A DNA stretch of 64,000 nt from Ochotona curzoniae (taxonomy: Eukaryota; Chordata; Mammalia; Lagomorpha; Ochotonidae), in NCBI RefSeq assembly GCF_017591425.1, contig NW_024466459.1, positions 6,200,001 to 6,264,000 on the forward strand, given 5' to 3'. The notes beneath the pieces were generated by a model. That model was not told the origin of the DNA, ran no database searches, and saw only the letters and a program-made list of their open reading frames with translations. The position numbers and the translations under genes are program-made. Positions 23,444 through 35,057 of the stretch are shown here, piece after piece; the stretch's first letter is position 1, and every line of letters begins with the position of its first letter.

Positions 23444-24447
23444 CTTTATACATCTAATTTATATAATTTTCTGATTCTGATTTCCCCTGAATCCACCTTA
23501 AAAGAACTTTTTGAGACCATGGAGCCATATAGATAAGCTTGCTATCATTGATTCAATGCCACGTGCAGAATCATTCGGCAGGGAAGGGAAATTATTGAAA
23601 GGTTCCGAGGATGAGGACACAGGCATCTTTGGCGGGACATTCCATTTCATCCTCAAAGAGGATGCGAGCCAAGAGTGTCACTTGGAGGCCTGCAGGAGTT
23701 CCTGAACACAATTTTCTGTTTCTTCAGCTGATAACGAGTGAGACGTGTTCGCTTGGCTGTTTATCCCTAATGTGAGCCTGGGTGTTCTATGTCGTTTTCT
23801 ATACCTTCTGGGACTGATTTTCTAATTTCCTATTTCTCTGTCTAATTCTCTGTTCATCTGTGGCTGTGAGTGAGGACATATCTCTGAATTGAGCCTGTCT
23901 CCTGAAATGCAGTAAGTACTTCATCAGCACCGACAGCCCTGCTGTCTGGTCTTTCAGATTAGACTTTCACACTAAGAATGAGTTTTTGTTTTGTGTTTGG
24001 GGAGACATTCCAGGGGGTCTTTGCAAGAAACCAACAACATGCAACACCACTTTGTACCCTTTATCTTTCCCATATGTTTCCTCACCTTAACAGACTTTAT
24101 GAAGAGCCAAGTGTAGGGGGCCAAAAAATACTGAGTTTCAAGACAGATGAATAACTTCTCTTTTCTTGTGACACAATAGAATTTTCCTGGCCAGTCTCTT
24201 AAAGATTTCTGGTGCCAGTTTTTTTTTTTTGTTTCCCTTCCATGTAAGGCAAGCAGTTCTCCAGGGATGTTGGGAAACCCTCAAGCTTATATAATACATA
24301 ACTTGAAAGTGAAATATCAGTTAAAAATAATAATAACATCAAAATCTGACCTGAAACAAAGGGGGCAGGATATCTTTTAGGAGAGGATATTCCAACAAAA
24401 GCTCCCCCATCTTAGTAGCTCACTTTTCATGCAACAGAAATAGCCTG
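23444..24447. other. Single-copy non-coding DNA
   Basis: A 64-codon frame at 23511-23705 has mixed, non-repetitive composition and a short inverted repeat (catcctcaaagaggatg) inside it, but no family is recognisable and no splice sites frame it. Confidence 0.35.
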
Positions 24448-24640
24448 GAATGAGCCAGGGTTGCATCTAGGAGCTGGGACCGCAGTCCAGGCCTCCTACA
24501 TGGGTGACAAGAATCCGACTATATGAATCATTGCCATTCTTTCCCAGAGTTGCATTAGGAGAAAGCTGGAGGTGGGACCTGGATCTGGACCTACAACTCA
24601 AGCACTACCATGTAGCTTGCAGACAGCTTAGCCAAGACTG
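24448..24640 (-). mobile_element. Old C-SINE (rabbit-shared subtype) fragment
   Basis: The series 'ctaggagctgggaccgcagt', 'ccaggcctcctacatgggtg', 'cattgccattctttcccaga', 'gttgcattaggagaaagctg' matches a minus-strand C-SINE of the subtype with 'aggtgcattagcaggaagctgg'. The 3' tail complement is missing on the left. Confidence 0.65.
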
Positions 24641-25969
24641 ATTTTCAGTTTCAAGACATCACAGCTAGTCCAGGCAGTAAACGTTAGGTTCTAGTTCTGA
24701 TTGAAGGGACGCATGAGTGACGAAGGTTGACAGAAGCTAACTTAGGCCAATATTATTTATAGCAAATCACATACCTAACTTTCAATTTCCTAATAGGCAG
24801 GTTTTTAAAAGTTTTAAAAAAATCAAGTGTAGCTTAAACTAGTAATGTGACTAGCAGTGGCATGAAGGAGCTGGCTTGTACTTTTAAGAATTGGTAGTTA
24901 CATTTTGAGGAATTCTGAAGAGTATCACATTGAGCTTGAAACTGATCGGTACTTCTGTAATGAATATTCATGCAAAAATGGGTGTACGCCATATATACGT
25001 ATATGTATATATGTGTATATATATATGTATGAAGGCTGAAAATAACAGGATGACGATGATGATTTGGAAAAGACACTTATTGAGGGAAAGACAAGAGAGT
25101 GAGAGAAGAGAATATGAAGAAAGAAGAGCAAGAGCACTCCATAAAACAGGAAAAAATAATGACTATGGCAGACCACAACCCCTCAGTGACATGAATGAAA
25201 AGAAACTCAGAACAATGTATTTCAACTGAAGCATTTGGGCACAAAATTATTCATTCTGGAAGAAAGATTGCTGATGCTATAACTCTCTCTCTCCCCACCC
25301 TTAATACAAGGGACCAGGAACCGGGTTTCCTGTATGTTTAACCTCAGATTTGAGGAGGGTTATCTAATAATCTTACTGTTAATAAAGTCAGATTGAACTA
25401 TTGTATGTGTTGTTACAAAAATTTGAAATTACATATTCAATATAAAATGTAAGGTTAATCCCGAAAGAATTAACAACAGTGTGACTAGCAAACAGTATTG
25501 CAAGGCAAATACATTTTTAAAAATTAATCTGCAAAAATCAGAAATGAAATGAGAAATAATTAAATGTATTTTCTATTTTCATTTCTTATTTTCTAAAAAG
25601 TAAGAAAGCAAAATTCACAATAGTAACAACTAGAACTTGGACAGGGTAAACTTGCTATTAAATATATAAAACACACAGACCTTTGAAGTTCCAAACACAT
25701 TTCAGGGAAAAGAAAAGACATGTTTTTCATAATTGCAACTTTTAAATAGATGGAAAAGATATGGTGCACAAATATTAATGAAAATAAAGCTGATAGGTCA
25801 GCATATTTATAGAAAAATACAAATATATAGAACATTAGGAAATTATTTTTATCATTAATAATTATGCTACTATAGTAATTGTAGAAATTTTGTAATAGCA
25901 AGAATTAGCAAGCATGCAGCAATGCTGTAAAAATATATAAGGCGATAAGTGACAGAATAAAAATAAAAA
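24641..25969. other. AT-rich single-copy DNA
   Basis: Contains an imperfect TA/TG tract at 24991-25030 with internal dyad symmetry. No gene or further repeat recognised. Confidence 0.4.
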
Positions 25970-26200
25970 CAGCTGCTTCACTTCTAGCCTTTCTATCCAG
26001 CTCCCTGCTAATGGCCTGGGAAAGCAGTGGAGGACGGCTCAAGTCCTTGGGCCCCTGCATCCATGTGGGAAACCCAGAAGAGGCTCCTGGCTCCTGGCAC
26101 CTTGCTTCAGACCAACTCAGCAACAGCTCGTAGCAGATACCAAGGGAGTGAGTCAGCAGATGAAAGACATCTTTTTCTCCTTTTCTCCTTCTGTCTTCAG
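25970..26200 (+). mobile_element. 5'-truncated C-SINE
   Basis: Starts inside the element at a 'ctgcttcacttctagcc' equivalent, then tatccagctccctgctaatg, gcagtggaggacggctcaag, gaagaggctcctggctcctg and agtgagtcagcagatgaaag. The head with the A and B boxes is absent. A second short piece resembling 'gtggccatttggggagtga' (26234-26253) follows out of order. Confidence 0.8.
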
Positions 26201-26259
26201 GCTCTGGAGTTCCATCTTCCCCAAGTCCGTGTGTTGTAGCCATTTGTGGAGTGTAGAAG

Positions 26260-26303
26260 GCGCGTGTGTGTGTGTGTGTGTGTGTGTGTGCGCACGCGCA
26301 CAC
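26260..26303. repeat. 44-bp alternating purine-pyrimidine tract with GC palindrome
   Basis: Strict purine-pyrimidine alternation from 26260 to 26303: a (GT)n run flanked by GCGC steps. The end gtgtgcgc-ac-gcgcacac (26286-26303) is a perfect 8-bp palindrome with a 2-nt centre. Such tracts are classic left-handed (Z) DNA formers. Confidence 0.95.
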
Positions 26304-27430
26304 CTCTGTATCACTTGGCCTTTCAAGCAGATGACAAATAAGCACTAAAATATTACCAGAAAATCTTTAAAATAGCATACGATATGTTAAAAGAAACCGA
26401 GTCTAGATATATTTAAGAAAGCATAGTTGAGCAAGAAAAGTTCTAGAACCATAAATATTTTCAATCAAAACTGGTCCAGGATGGTCCTGCTCACCGCAGC
26501 ATCTGGGTTACGTTTATATTTAGAGGAAAGGAAGTGACATATAGAAATAACCCGATTAGCTGAGGTCGCCACTTGCTTTCTAGAATCAAGCTGTGGCAGC
26601 TTTCAACGTTTGATTGATTGGCTGCTCAGCTGCTGTAATTGGCTGGCATTCAGTTGATTGGTGATTAGGTGTCGGGCAACGTTACAATGGACATGGTCAA
26701 GCAAGGATACAATGCGCAGTGTAGGCTGCTTTGCTTCAATGTATGACCCAGGTACAGAGATGGGTGTAAGCTGCACTTAGAATTCAGCTTCAGTAATTCA
26801 CCCAAGAATGGAGCTCAGTGATCAATAAGTGAGTGAGAAAATGCACTCGAACATACGAAACAGCATTATATGTCACTCTGCACATGTTCGATTTGCAAAA
26901 AATAATAAAAAAGATGAAATAAATGATCTAATAATACCAATAGCTGAAAGTGTCCTAAAAGTGCAATAGTGTTCACTTAGTCTCTGTAAGATTCAGTTAT
27001 TATGCAGCCACATAACTCACGAACACACAAGCATTTCCTTATGTCCTGCTGATGCTAGTGGGGTTGCAGATTTGTGGGACTTCATTTCAGATTTCAACTT
27101 ACCTACACAGACTCTTCATCATACACAAATCATGTCCGTGGCGGAAGCAGGGGCTGAGACAATCCCCTCCGCTCACCACAAATCCTCTGCCCACATCCGA
27201 TTCTTAACTTCTGCTCTACAACTGGCCCACATGGAACGACATTTGTTTTGTTTTTTACATTGAAATCAAAATGGGCTGGATTGGTTTTGTTTTATTTTAA
27301 CTAGCTTTCCTTCCTATGTGAGATTTCTGGCACATGGCCTGAGAAGCCTCGAGTAATGGAATGCATTTAGTGCGGAGAAGGGAAATTAAAAAAAAAAAAT
27401 TCTTTTTCTTAGGTTTTTTTTTTTCCATGC
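26304..27430. other. Single-copy DNA with a phased inverted-CCAAT cluster
   Basis: Three attgg motifs at 26617, 26638 and 26657 are described in the findings. No gene or SINE recognised. Confidence 0.4.
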
Positions 27431-28040
27431 CTGTAAACACGCCATTTCACCTGGCAGAAAAGTTGTTCGTGACCAAAGGCTCATGGGAGAAGCAGGTTCG
27501 GACCCAAATAAAATAAAAGAAGTTCTTGTCTTTCCTGTCCTGCGGGGTGAGTTCACCGGGCACCAACGCATTGACGGAGAGAAGGAAGATTTCTATCCCC
27601 ATTCGCTTTCCCAGGATGGCCTGGCCCAAGCCAAACAGGTATGATTTACAAGGGTAAATCCCGAGAGACTGAGGCACAGGCTTCCTTCTTAGCAGACCGA
27701 GCGCCCTTGTATCAGGTTTGCTCTCTGAATCCTTGCCAGAAAAATTGTAACAGTCCACGGCTTCCTGATTCCTCGCCACTTGTGCGTGTGGACGACAGGC
27801 CTGCGTGCCACAGGAGGCTGAGTTTATCAGATGCGTTTATAGGCTGGTGCTTCCCAGTGCTTCAAGGTGTGACAAGGCGAAAGAAACGTCGCGGTCTTTC
27901 TGCCTGAATCACTCTCCCAGGCACAAGACAGGGTAACACAGGTGTGTCTCATCTCCTCAGGGGGTTGATTATCTCCGGATAACCACATCCTCTGTAGTTC
28001 CCTAACTGCTATTTTCACCCCCCAGGTTCAGATACAAAGG
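27431..28040. other. Repeat-free stretch with more CpG than its surroundings
   Basis: CpG dinucleotides recur (acaccgccatt-like, cggacc, ccgggc, gacgga, tcccgaga, gagcgc, gtcgcgg), whereas flanking DNA has few. It holds a 110-codon minus-strand frame (27447-27779) and a microexon-like unit (27615-27638), both unproven. I see no promoter motif cluster; it is far below a classical CpG island by eye. Confidence 0.35.
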
Positions 28041-28189
28041 AGTGATTTAGATGATTGGATTGACTGACAAAAAACTGTCAACCGGTCTGTACCCTGACAT
28101 TCTCAAGGAGAATATCCACTTTCTGTTCAACTGCCAATGTCCCCGTGTCAGCCTGTTGAAGTCTTCCTGGACGGAGGCGGTTCCTTCCC

Positions 28190-28202
28190 GGGGGGGGGGG
28201 GG
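28190..28202. repeat. G13 homopolymer
   Basis: Thirteen uninterrupted G, preceded by ccc. Sequencing and assembly commonly miscount such runs. Confidence 0.95.
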
Positions 28203-30946
28203 CTTTTCACAGGTGCTTCAGGACTTCAAAATATTCACTGCCCTTGAGAGTATAAAGGACAGAGCTTGCATGACTGCCTGAGAAATAAGCTCATGTGCCT
28301 GAGTCTTACGTTGGGCTTGGGGAGTCACACGGGGTGTTACTATGACACCCAAAGTGACAGAGGACATCAGCTACTACAGGACAGTTTCTAAGATTCAGGC
28401 TGGGGCAGGAAAAGTCTATGGGTAGAACATAGAGAACAGAGCAGATCTTTGTGGGATATTAGCATATCTGATAACCGGATAGAGCAGTTGTTAATATTTC
28501 AAGCCGGCTTGACTCAAAATTAGAGATTATGACAACACTTACTTCCTGTTGTAGACTGAGCACTTTTTTTAAAAAAAAATTCTGTTCATTGTGTTCAGCG
28601 ACTTTAAAAAGGGAAAATTAAGTCGTTTCTGGAGAAATGGCTATTCCTTTAGCATTTGTTTTCTCTCTCAAGTAGGAAGATAATGTAAGGAATTTCTCTC
28701 TGTAGCCGTGTTTAAATGCAGAAGATACAGTGACATATTTTCATGTTCCCTTGGTTGCATACAAAAATATCTTTAACTGTAGGAAAACTGTTTTCTTTAA
28801 AATCAGTGCCATTATTATTATTATTATGTATAAACTAATGGCACCCATCATCACTAGTTCTTGTTTCCATCTGGTTTTTTTTTTTTTTTGAGAACATATG
28901 TCTGAAAAATATACTGTATGTGAAGGTCTGTTCTACACACTGAGGATGCGTGGGAAGGCAAACTCTCTATTCGAACCAGTACGACTGGCATCCTGTTCTA
29001 GGCACCTAGTTATTAGAGAGAAGATTAGGTAGCTGACCCCACAGTATTTTTTGGAATAGGATTTCTACAACAGCCATTCTTTGCAGCACTAAAGTGTCTT
29101 GACTGTGGATTCCTTTCCTGGGCATTTTTATAGCAGTACTTGCATGGCACATCAGCATACAGAAGACAAGTTTTATACAAAAACCCAGCCCAACGTTACT
29201 GACAACAGCAACAGCAACTGGAATGATGGAACAAAGCATTACACAGATACTCAAGTTGAAAGATTTTTAAATTACATTTGTTCAAATATCAACAGACTTT
29301 CATAACGTTTCGTGAACATCTTTTTTCTTCTATCTGTATGGAAGTCCACACTCAGATCATTGCATATAGAAAAGATTTAGAAAATGCTTGTTGGTGGGTG
29401 AACTGTCATTTTCCCTTAATATCTATGGTTTTATTGCCTACTAGAAAAAAAAACAGCAACAAAAGTGTAGATTCATTGGCTAAGTCAGCATGAATTTATA
29501 GACAGATTAGAATATCAAGGAAGAAGCTTCTCACCTAGTTGAATGAAAGTTCGACCAGAAAACATACATGGTTTTCAAGGAGCCTGACTAGGAAACAGTG
29601 AGATGGAATACATGAGAAAATGGGCTCTTGCAGGTCGCAACTGAGGGACCACAAGACAAACTTCGCTCTTTACACGTAGGCATAAAAGACATAACTGTAA
29701 TAGGGATAATATTTATGCAAAACTGACTGCTGTGTCTCTGAATTGAATGGGTAGGTCTTCAGGATGGTTTATTGTAGAAGCATCAGGTATAAATTCATTT
29801 TTCTGTAAAACAGGGCAGCTAGCTGTGGACTACATATTTTTGTAATGATTATTACCAATTTTACAGATGTGTTTTCATTTACACTGAAATAGTTATTAAC
29901 AGTAAAATGACCTAATGCAAATACATACAAATTTTCATTTCTTTTTTCCTGCCATATTTCTAAACATCTGAATGAGACATTTTTATAAATGGAAAGTTAA
30001 TCTAATTGCCTAAAACATTATAAGAAATTAGATGCCTTGGGTGGGGGGGGGTACAAATTTAGTAGGTCACATGGGAATTTTGTGCAAAATGTTAGGATAG
30101 GGACTTGATCTCAAAGTTCAGAGCTTGAGTAATAATCCAAATAATCAAGGTGTGTATCTCCTTTAGTTTGTCATGTGTATGGATTCAAATGATTGGCTTG
30201 CTCAATTTCTACCCAGAACTAAACACACTGTGTAACCCCAGGATGTAGAATTGTAAATGCACATGAATGATTTCTGCTGACAGATGTTCTTCATGACATG
30301 CAGACTGCGGCACTCTATAATTCCTGTCCTGCGTAGATCCATCTGGTTGTGGATGGGCTGGAACCCAGCAGGGTTCTACAGTTCTCTGGCGTGCCTCATT
30401 AGACATGTAGCCCAGGTAAAAAAAACAACAGGCTAAGCTTCAGACAGAGACATGCACTGTATTATCTGAGCAGCCCCATTCACGTATCTTTTTGCTTGTT
30501 TGTTTTGTTGTCTTAACATGGTAGAGACAAGGTTGTAGACCTCCACTGAAGGCAAGATGAGCAGTTGAGTGTAAGACTGATGCCTTGATGTTGATCAGAC
30601 TCTAACCGTGACCACTACCACGACACACAGCTCTAGCAACACCCTACTGGATGGTTTTATTCCTGCCACTAAATAGCATAAAATGAAATTAAAGGTGAGT
30701 AGGGCTTACAAAAAGAACAAAGCAACAATAATAAACCAATAAGTATAAACAATTGCATGCATTGACATTTTGGCTTATTTTATACTTTCTGTTAATGCAA
30801 AAAACTTGCAAAATATACATACAGTACAAAAATAAACGTAACAATGACCCATTTCCCTATCATAGCATTTAGGAAAACCTATGTTTTAATTGTTCTTGGC
30901 AATCAATTTTATGTGTGAAAATTGAGAAGTAAATAAAAAATGGACT
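28203..30946. other. AT-rich single-copy DNA, SINE-free
   Basis: About 2.7 kb with no recognised interspersed repeat. Small features: (TTA)n at about 28812-28827, a T18 run near 28876, and a G9 run near 30043. A strong 5' splice-like aag|gtgagt occurs near 30689-30698 without a convincing exon. Confidence 0.4.
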
Positions 30947-31265
30947 TAATGGCTTGGTGCAATGGCTCAATTGTCTAATCTTCCACCTTCAGGCACTAGG
31001 TTCCCTTATGGGTGGTTTCTCTATTTCCCATCCAACTCCCTGCTTGTGGCCTGGGAAAGCAGTCGAGGACAGCCCAAAACCTTGGGACCCTGCACCCACG
31101 TGGGAGATCTGGAAGAAGCACCTGGCTCATGACTTCAGATCACCTCAGATCTGGCCGTTGTAGTCACTTGGGGAGTGAATCAAGGGAAGGAAGATCTTTC
31201 TCTGTGTTTCTCCTTCTCTCTGTGGATATGTCTTTGCAATAAAAAATAAAGCTGTAAAAAAATTT
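30947..31265 (+). mobile_element. C-SINE, 'gctcaattgtctaatc' head type
   Basis: Head ggcttggtgcaatggctcaa, middle ctgcttgtggcctgggaaag and gaggacagcccaaaaccttg, tail tttgcaataaaaaataaag plus A. About 40 bp around the B box is shortened (gggtggtttctctatttccc). Confidence 0.9.
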
Positions 31266-31296
31266 TACTTGACTAAAAGATATAACTGATCAAAGT

Positions 31297-31380
31297 GGGA
31301 TGTTGCTACTCAACTTAATTTGCATGATTTTGAAAATCAGATAACTGAAGATCTTATTTTATCGAAACATTTGTTTGGGG
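31297..31380 (+). repeat. Direct repeat block, copy A
   Basis: Shares gggatgttg, then caacttaatttgcatgattt, tgaaaatca and aacatttgtttg with copy B at 32420-32520, in the same orientation 1.12 kb downstream. It is not a repeat family that I recognise. Confidence 0.8.
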
Positions 31381-31705
31381 GGGTCCGAATTGTAGTGTCG
31401 CCAGTTAAGGCACTCCCTGAAATGTCAACATCCTATGTTGGCTCTGGTTTGAGTCCTGGCTGCCCCAATTTCAATCTAGCCCCCTGCTAATGACCTAGAA
31501 TGGCAGTGAAGAGTGCTCTAAGTGGTTGGTCCTCTGACACCCACGTTAGACATCTGGATAAACATATCACTCTTGGCATTAGTATGGCTTAGTTAGGAAT
31601 GAACCAACATTCATTTGAGGAATGAACCAACAGATGGAATCTGTATATGTGTGTGTGTGTGTGCTTGTTGTTCTGTAATCCTATTTTTCAAATAAGTAAA
31701 TTAAC
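31380..31705 (+). mobile_element. Old C-SINE with (TG)n in its 3' part
   Basis: The series 'attgtagtgtcgccagttaa', 'ggtttgagtcctggctgccc', 'agccccctgctaatgacc', 'gaatgaaccaacagatggaa' matches the older C-SINE subtype. A 24-bp segment (gaatgaaccaacattcattt / gaatgaaccaacagatggaa region) is locally duplicated. (TG)n at about 31646-31663 replaces the CT-rich block. Confidence 0.75.
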
Positions 31706-32419
31706 CTTAGAAAATAAAGATATACTGGATTTTCAAGTTTTTTATTTCCCAAAGCACAAGAATCAGGCACAGCAAAGATATCCTTACAATGAAACTAGAA
31801 ATTATTTAATTCTTGCAACAAATCAGCAAACAAAAATCTATCACCAATATTCAATATTCAGTCAACATATCTGCACCTGAGACATTATTTGTAGTTACTC
31901 TGTATTTTTCACATTGAAATTCTTTCGTAGCTTACTATCTGTTTCGGTTCTGTTTCAGTGTCTCCTCTACAATAGAAGTCCAACATATGAAGAAACGCTT
32001 CTTCAACTCATTCTCTGCTTGTGTTCCGTGTTAAGGAGAAAGTTTCTGTTGCTGTTAGCACATTAGCGTGGTTCCATTTGAATTTGCCCTGGGCTATGAG
32101 GGAGGAGACAGCATGGCATAACTGCAAATGAGGAAAAATAGGGAAAATTAAGCAAAGTATCCTGTTTACTTTGAGTTGGAAAGCCACATAGGACAACCTG
32201 TTAAGCCATAGCCTTGTTTTTGGACAGATTATGTATTTCATTAGCCAAAAGGTGGTTTTTAGAAGAACTTTTGTGAAAAAATAATCACAGGAGGTGAAGA
32301 AAAAAATTGTCATTTTAGGGACCTTTCCTGGAATAGGTAAACCTCTTAATTTATTTTAACTACTTAGGCAGGAATATTTCAAAGATAATCTCTGGGTACT
32401 TTGGCCAGAAGGCTAAGTT
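31706..32419. other. Single-copy non-coding DNA
   Basis: Nothing recognised between the SINE and copy B of the direct repeat. Confidence 0.4.
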
Positions 32420-32520
32420 GGGATGTTGAATTAACACTATTGCTGTACAACTTAATTTGCATGATTTTGAAAATCACATGATGGCCAAAGATTGTACTTC
32501 ATCAAAACATTTGTTTGAGG
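32420..32520 (+). repeat. Direct repeat block, copy B
   Basis: Counterpart of the block at 31297-31380; contains about 14 extra bases after gggatgttg. It is followed at 32520-32692 by sequence that may be a very decayed C-SINE (…gcctctctctgtaaataac… tttcaaat), mirroring the SINE after copy A. Confidence 0.75.
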
Positions 32521-34600
32521 ATCTGTTTTGAACTGTCATTCCAGCCCATTAGCAAGGATCGTATCTAAGTTATTCCTTAGGGAGCAGCAGCTATGCACTG
32601 CTTCTGCAGCCGTTCTTTCACAAGTGCTCACCATGAGTAACTGCAGAAAATTGTGCCTCTCTCTGTAAATAACACGGGGTTATTTCAAATTGGGATGAAG
32701 TAACTGATGATTGCATGTGAAATTTTACAAACTAATTACTGCCAAAATATGAAATCTTTAAATGCAATAGGGAGGCTCAGATTGAGAAATTAAATGACAC
32801 ATTTGCTATGCAATCTGCCCACTTCCACAGGGAAATTGGGGTAGGCTTAATTTCAAGAGATACTGAAGAATATGACGGGGAAAAATTGCAGGAAAGAGAG
32901 TAGAGGGTCATGGAACTTGGTTCTAGGTTAATTTTATGGTCAAAAACAAGAGACAATTTCACAGATTCTTGACTCCATGAATTCATACATTGCAAAAGGA
33001 ATTCTTATCAAAGTGGTGGTAAATGGATTGCAATGAGAGCTTCATGAAGTGTCTGTGAAACATTGAGAGATCAATGCACCATGGCATTTCAGCTTGAACA
33101 CAGATTGGAGATCGACTGAAGATGGAGTAAACATGGTTTGTTTTAGAACAGACTATTCATAGCAGCCACATCAGAGCTAGACTAACAATTGCTTTAGAAG
33201 ATCAGAAGAGACTCTACCATTCAGGCAGCATGGCTGGAAGCCATACAAGATACAGGGCATGAAGAAGGCATGTCACTATAGCAGTTAGGTGGGGAAATCA
33301 GTATGGAAATAAAAGAAAATTGTGACAAGTAGTAGAAAGGATAAAACCTCCCGTGGGGGAGGCAGATTCTGAAAACATTTGACAGGATAATTGAATACAA
33401 CTAAGTAAGTACCTGTTTGCTACTGGTAACCTTTCCGTAACATTATATCTAATTCCACAGTTAGGGTGGCAGAAAATAGAACAGATGTGTGATTCTAAGA
33501 ATAGAACTCTCTTGGCTCACCTATGAAGAATTTATTGGAAATGGAAGAACTTAATCAATTGGTCTACACAACTTTATTAACATTACTGATAAACTCTTGA
33601 AAGAGTTGAAAAAGTAGGACTACTGTTTTGACTATATGGAGCCAGATTATATTGGATTTCCAGCCTTCAAATTCAATGCTGGTGGATAAATCTGACGTTG
33701 GGTCATTTTGTTCTTTTTACCCAGTTACTCTACATCATCAGCCTTGATCTTGAAGGGTCAGTGTCAGCCAAATGTCTAGTTCAACTCCAATCAGAACAAA
33801 GTTGGACTGAGTAAGTAATGGAGAAAAATGTGTTTTCTTCTTAAGCACATTACCCGCAGAAATGTGTGACTTCATTTTGAGAAATGAACACACAATCAAC
33901 AGGGCACATTGCAGGGAGATGGCATTAAAAAACAACAATTAAAACCAGACCTCAGTCCCCTGGCCCTAGCATTCCCGCATATCATACTTCCATATTTTAT
34001 TTTTATTGTTGTAATTGTTCTCTTTTTTCAAGGGATTTTGCCACAGAAACAGGGTAATACAGCTTAAAGGGGGGTTATTTGTCATTTAAAAGGATTATGG
34101 TGTTTATGAAATTGTATTCATTCATTATAAGAAAGCTAATAAAATTTTCAGTGTAAGATCACTGATAGATTTTTTTAAATGTTTCTATACAGTATTTATA
34201 GGGGAAAAAAAAACTGAAAGCATAATTTTCTTGTGATGGTGGAAGAACGGCAAGCTGAGCCAGAAGGAACTCTGAAAGAGAGTTCAGGTGTGGTCACCAC
34301 TGCTTGGTCTTCTAGACCCTGATGTGCCCTCATCCACCATGGGTTGAGTGACAGCTTCTTAGGTGAAAAAATAGATATGCAGTAAGCATAAAGTTTCTTC
34401 CAAGCTGAAAATTCTAGGAGGCTGAGGATTATTGTGCTGCTGTAATTAGCAAGAAATTATTCATCAGTATGGTATTATATGTTTACAAGTTTTTATAACA
34501 TATAATGATAAAGTAACAATATATTAAAATGTCATTTGCTTTCAAATGTGTGTGGTTATGATAGAAACACCTAGCACTGAATCTCTGAATCTCATGGACT
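32521..34600. other. Single-copy non-coding DNA
   Basis: About 2 kb; apart from the possible decayed SINE tail near 32650-32692, no gene or repeat is recognised. Confidence 0.4.
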
Positions 34601-34704
34601 TAGTAAGAAATGACTTGGAAATTCAGGAAACGAATCCCAGAGAAATTATGTGTCTGAATTTCACAAACTAGTAAGGACAAATCATAGCTTTGTGTTTCCA
34701 ATTG
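34601..34704 (-). repeat. MIR remnant
   Basis: 'gaaatgacttggaaattcag', 'gaaacgaatcccagagaaat', 'tatgtgtctgaatttcacaa' and 'actagtaag' follow the complement of the MIR core (aggaaactgaggcccagagag, gtgacttgcccaaggtca, cagctagtaag). A C-SINE inserted at its right end. Confidence 0.45.
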
Positions 34705-35057
34705 GAAAGAGTGCTGTGTGGGCACAGCCTGATAGTGTAGCAGTTAAAGTCGTTGCCCAGCATGCATTAGGATCCTATATGGCCACTGGTTCTAATCCTG
34801 GAGGCCCCACTTCCCATTCAGCTCCCTGTTTGTCACCTGGGAAAGCAGTCAAGGACAGCCAAAAGCTTTTGGACCCTGCACCTGTTTGGGAGACCCAGAA
34901 GAAGATACTGGCTCCTGGCTTCGGATTGACTCAACTCTGGCCATTGTGGCCACTTGGGGACAGAAGATCTTCCTCTCTGTCTCTCCTCCTCTCTGTACAT
35001 CTGCCTTTCCAATAACAATAAATGAATCTTAAAAAAAAAAAGAAAGAAAAGAGTGCT
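34705..35057 (+). mobile_element. Full-length C-SINE with target duplication
   Basis: Body 34716 to about 35045: head tagtgtagcagttaaagtcg, B box ggttctaatcc, the blocks gcagtcaaggacagccaaaa and ggcttcggattgactcaact, and tail ctttccaataacaataaatg plus A11. Flanks gaaagagtgct (34705-34715) and gaaaagagtgct (35046-35057) differ by one inserted A. About 15 bp (gtgaatcatcagatg) is missing before agaagatcttcc. Confidence 0.93.

Noticed and set aside
25905..26345. 146-codon minus-strand frame
   Set aside because: It reads through a (GT)n tract and a C-SINE in antisense; the T-H repeat comes from the microsatellite.
27447..27779. 110-codon minus-strand frame as a gene
   Set aside because: No recognised family; raised CpG and lower AT content lengthen chance frames here. 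Kept only as context for the CpG-richer stretch.
32008..32313. 101-codon minus-strand frame as a gene
   Set aside because: AT-rich, no recognisable content, no exon signals.
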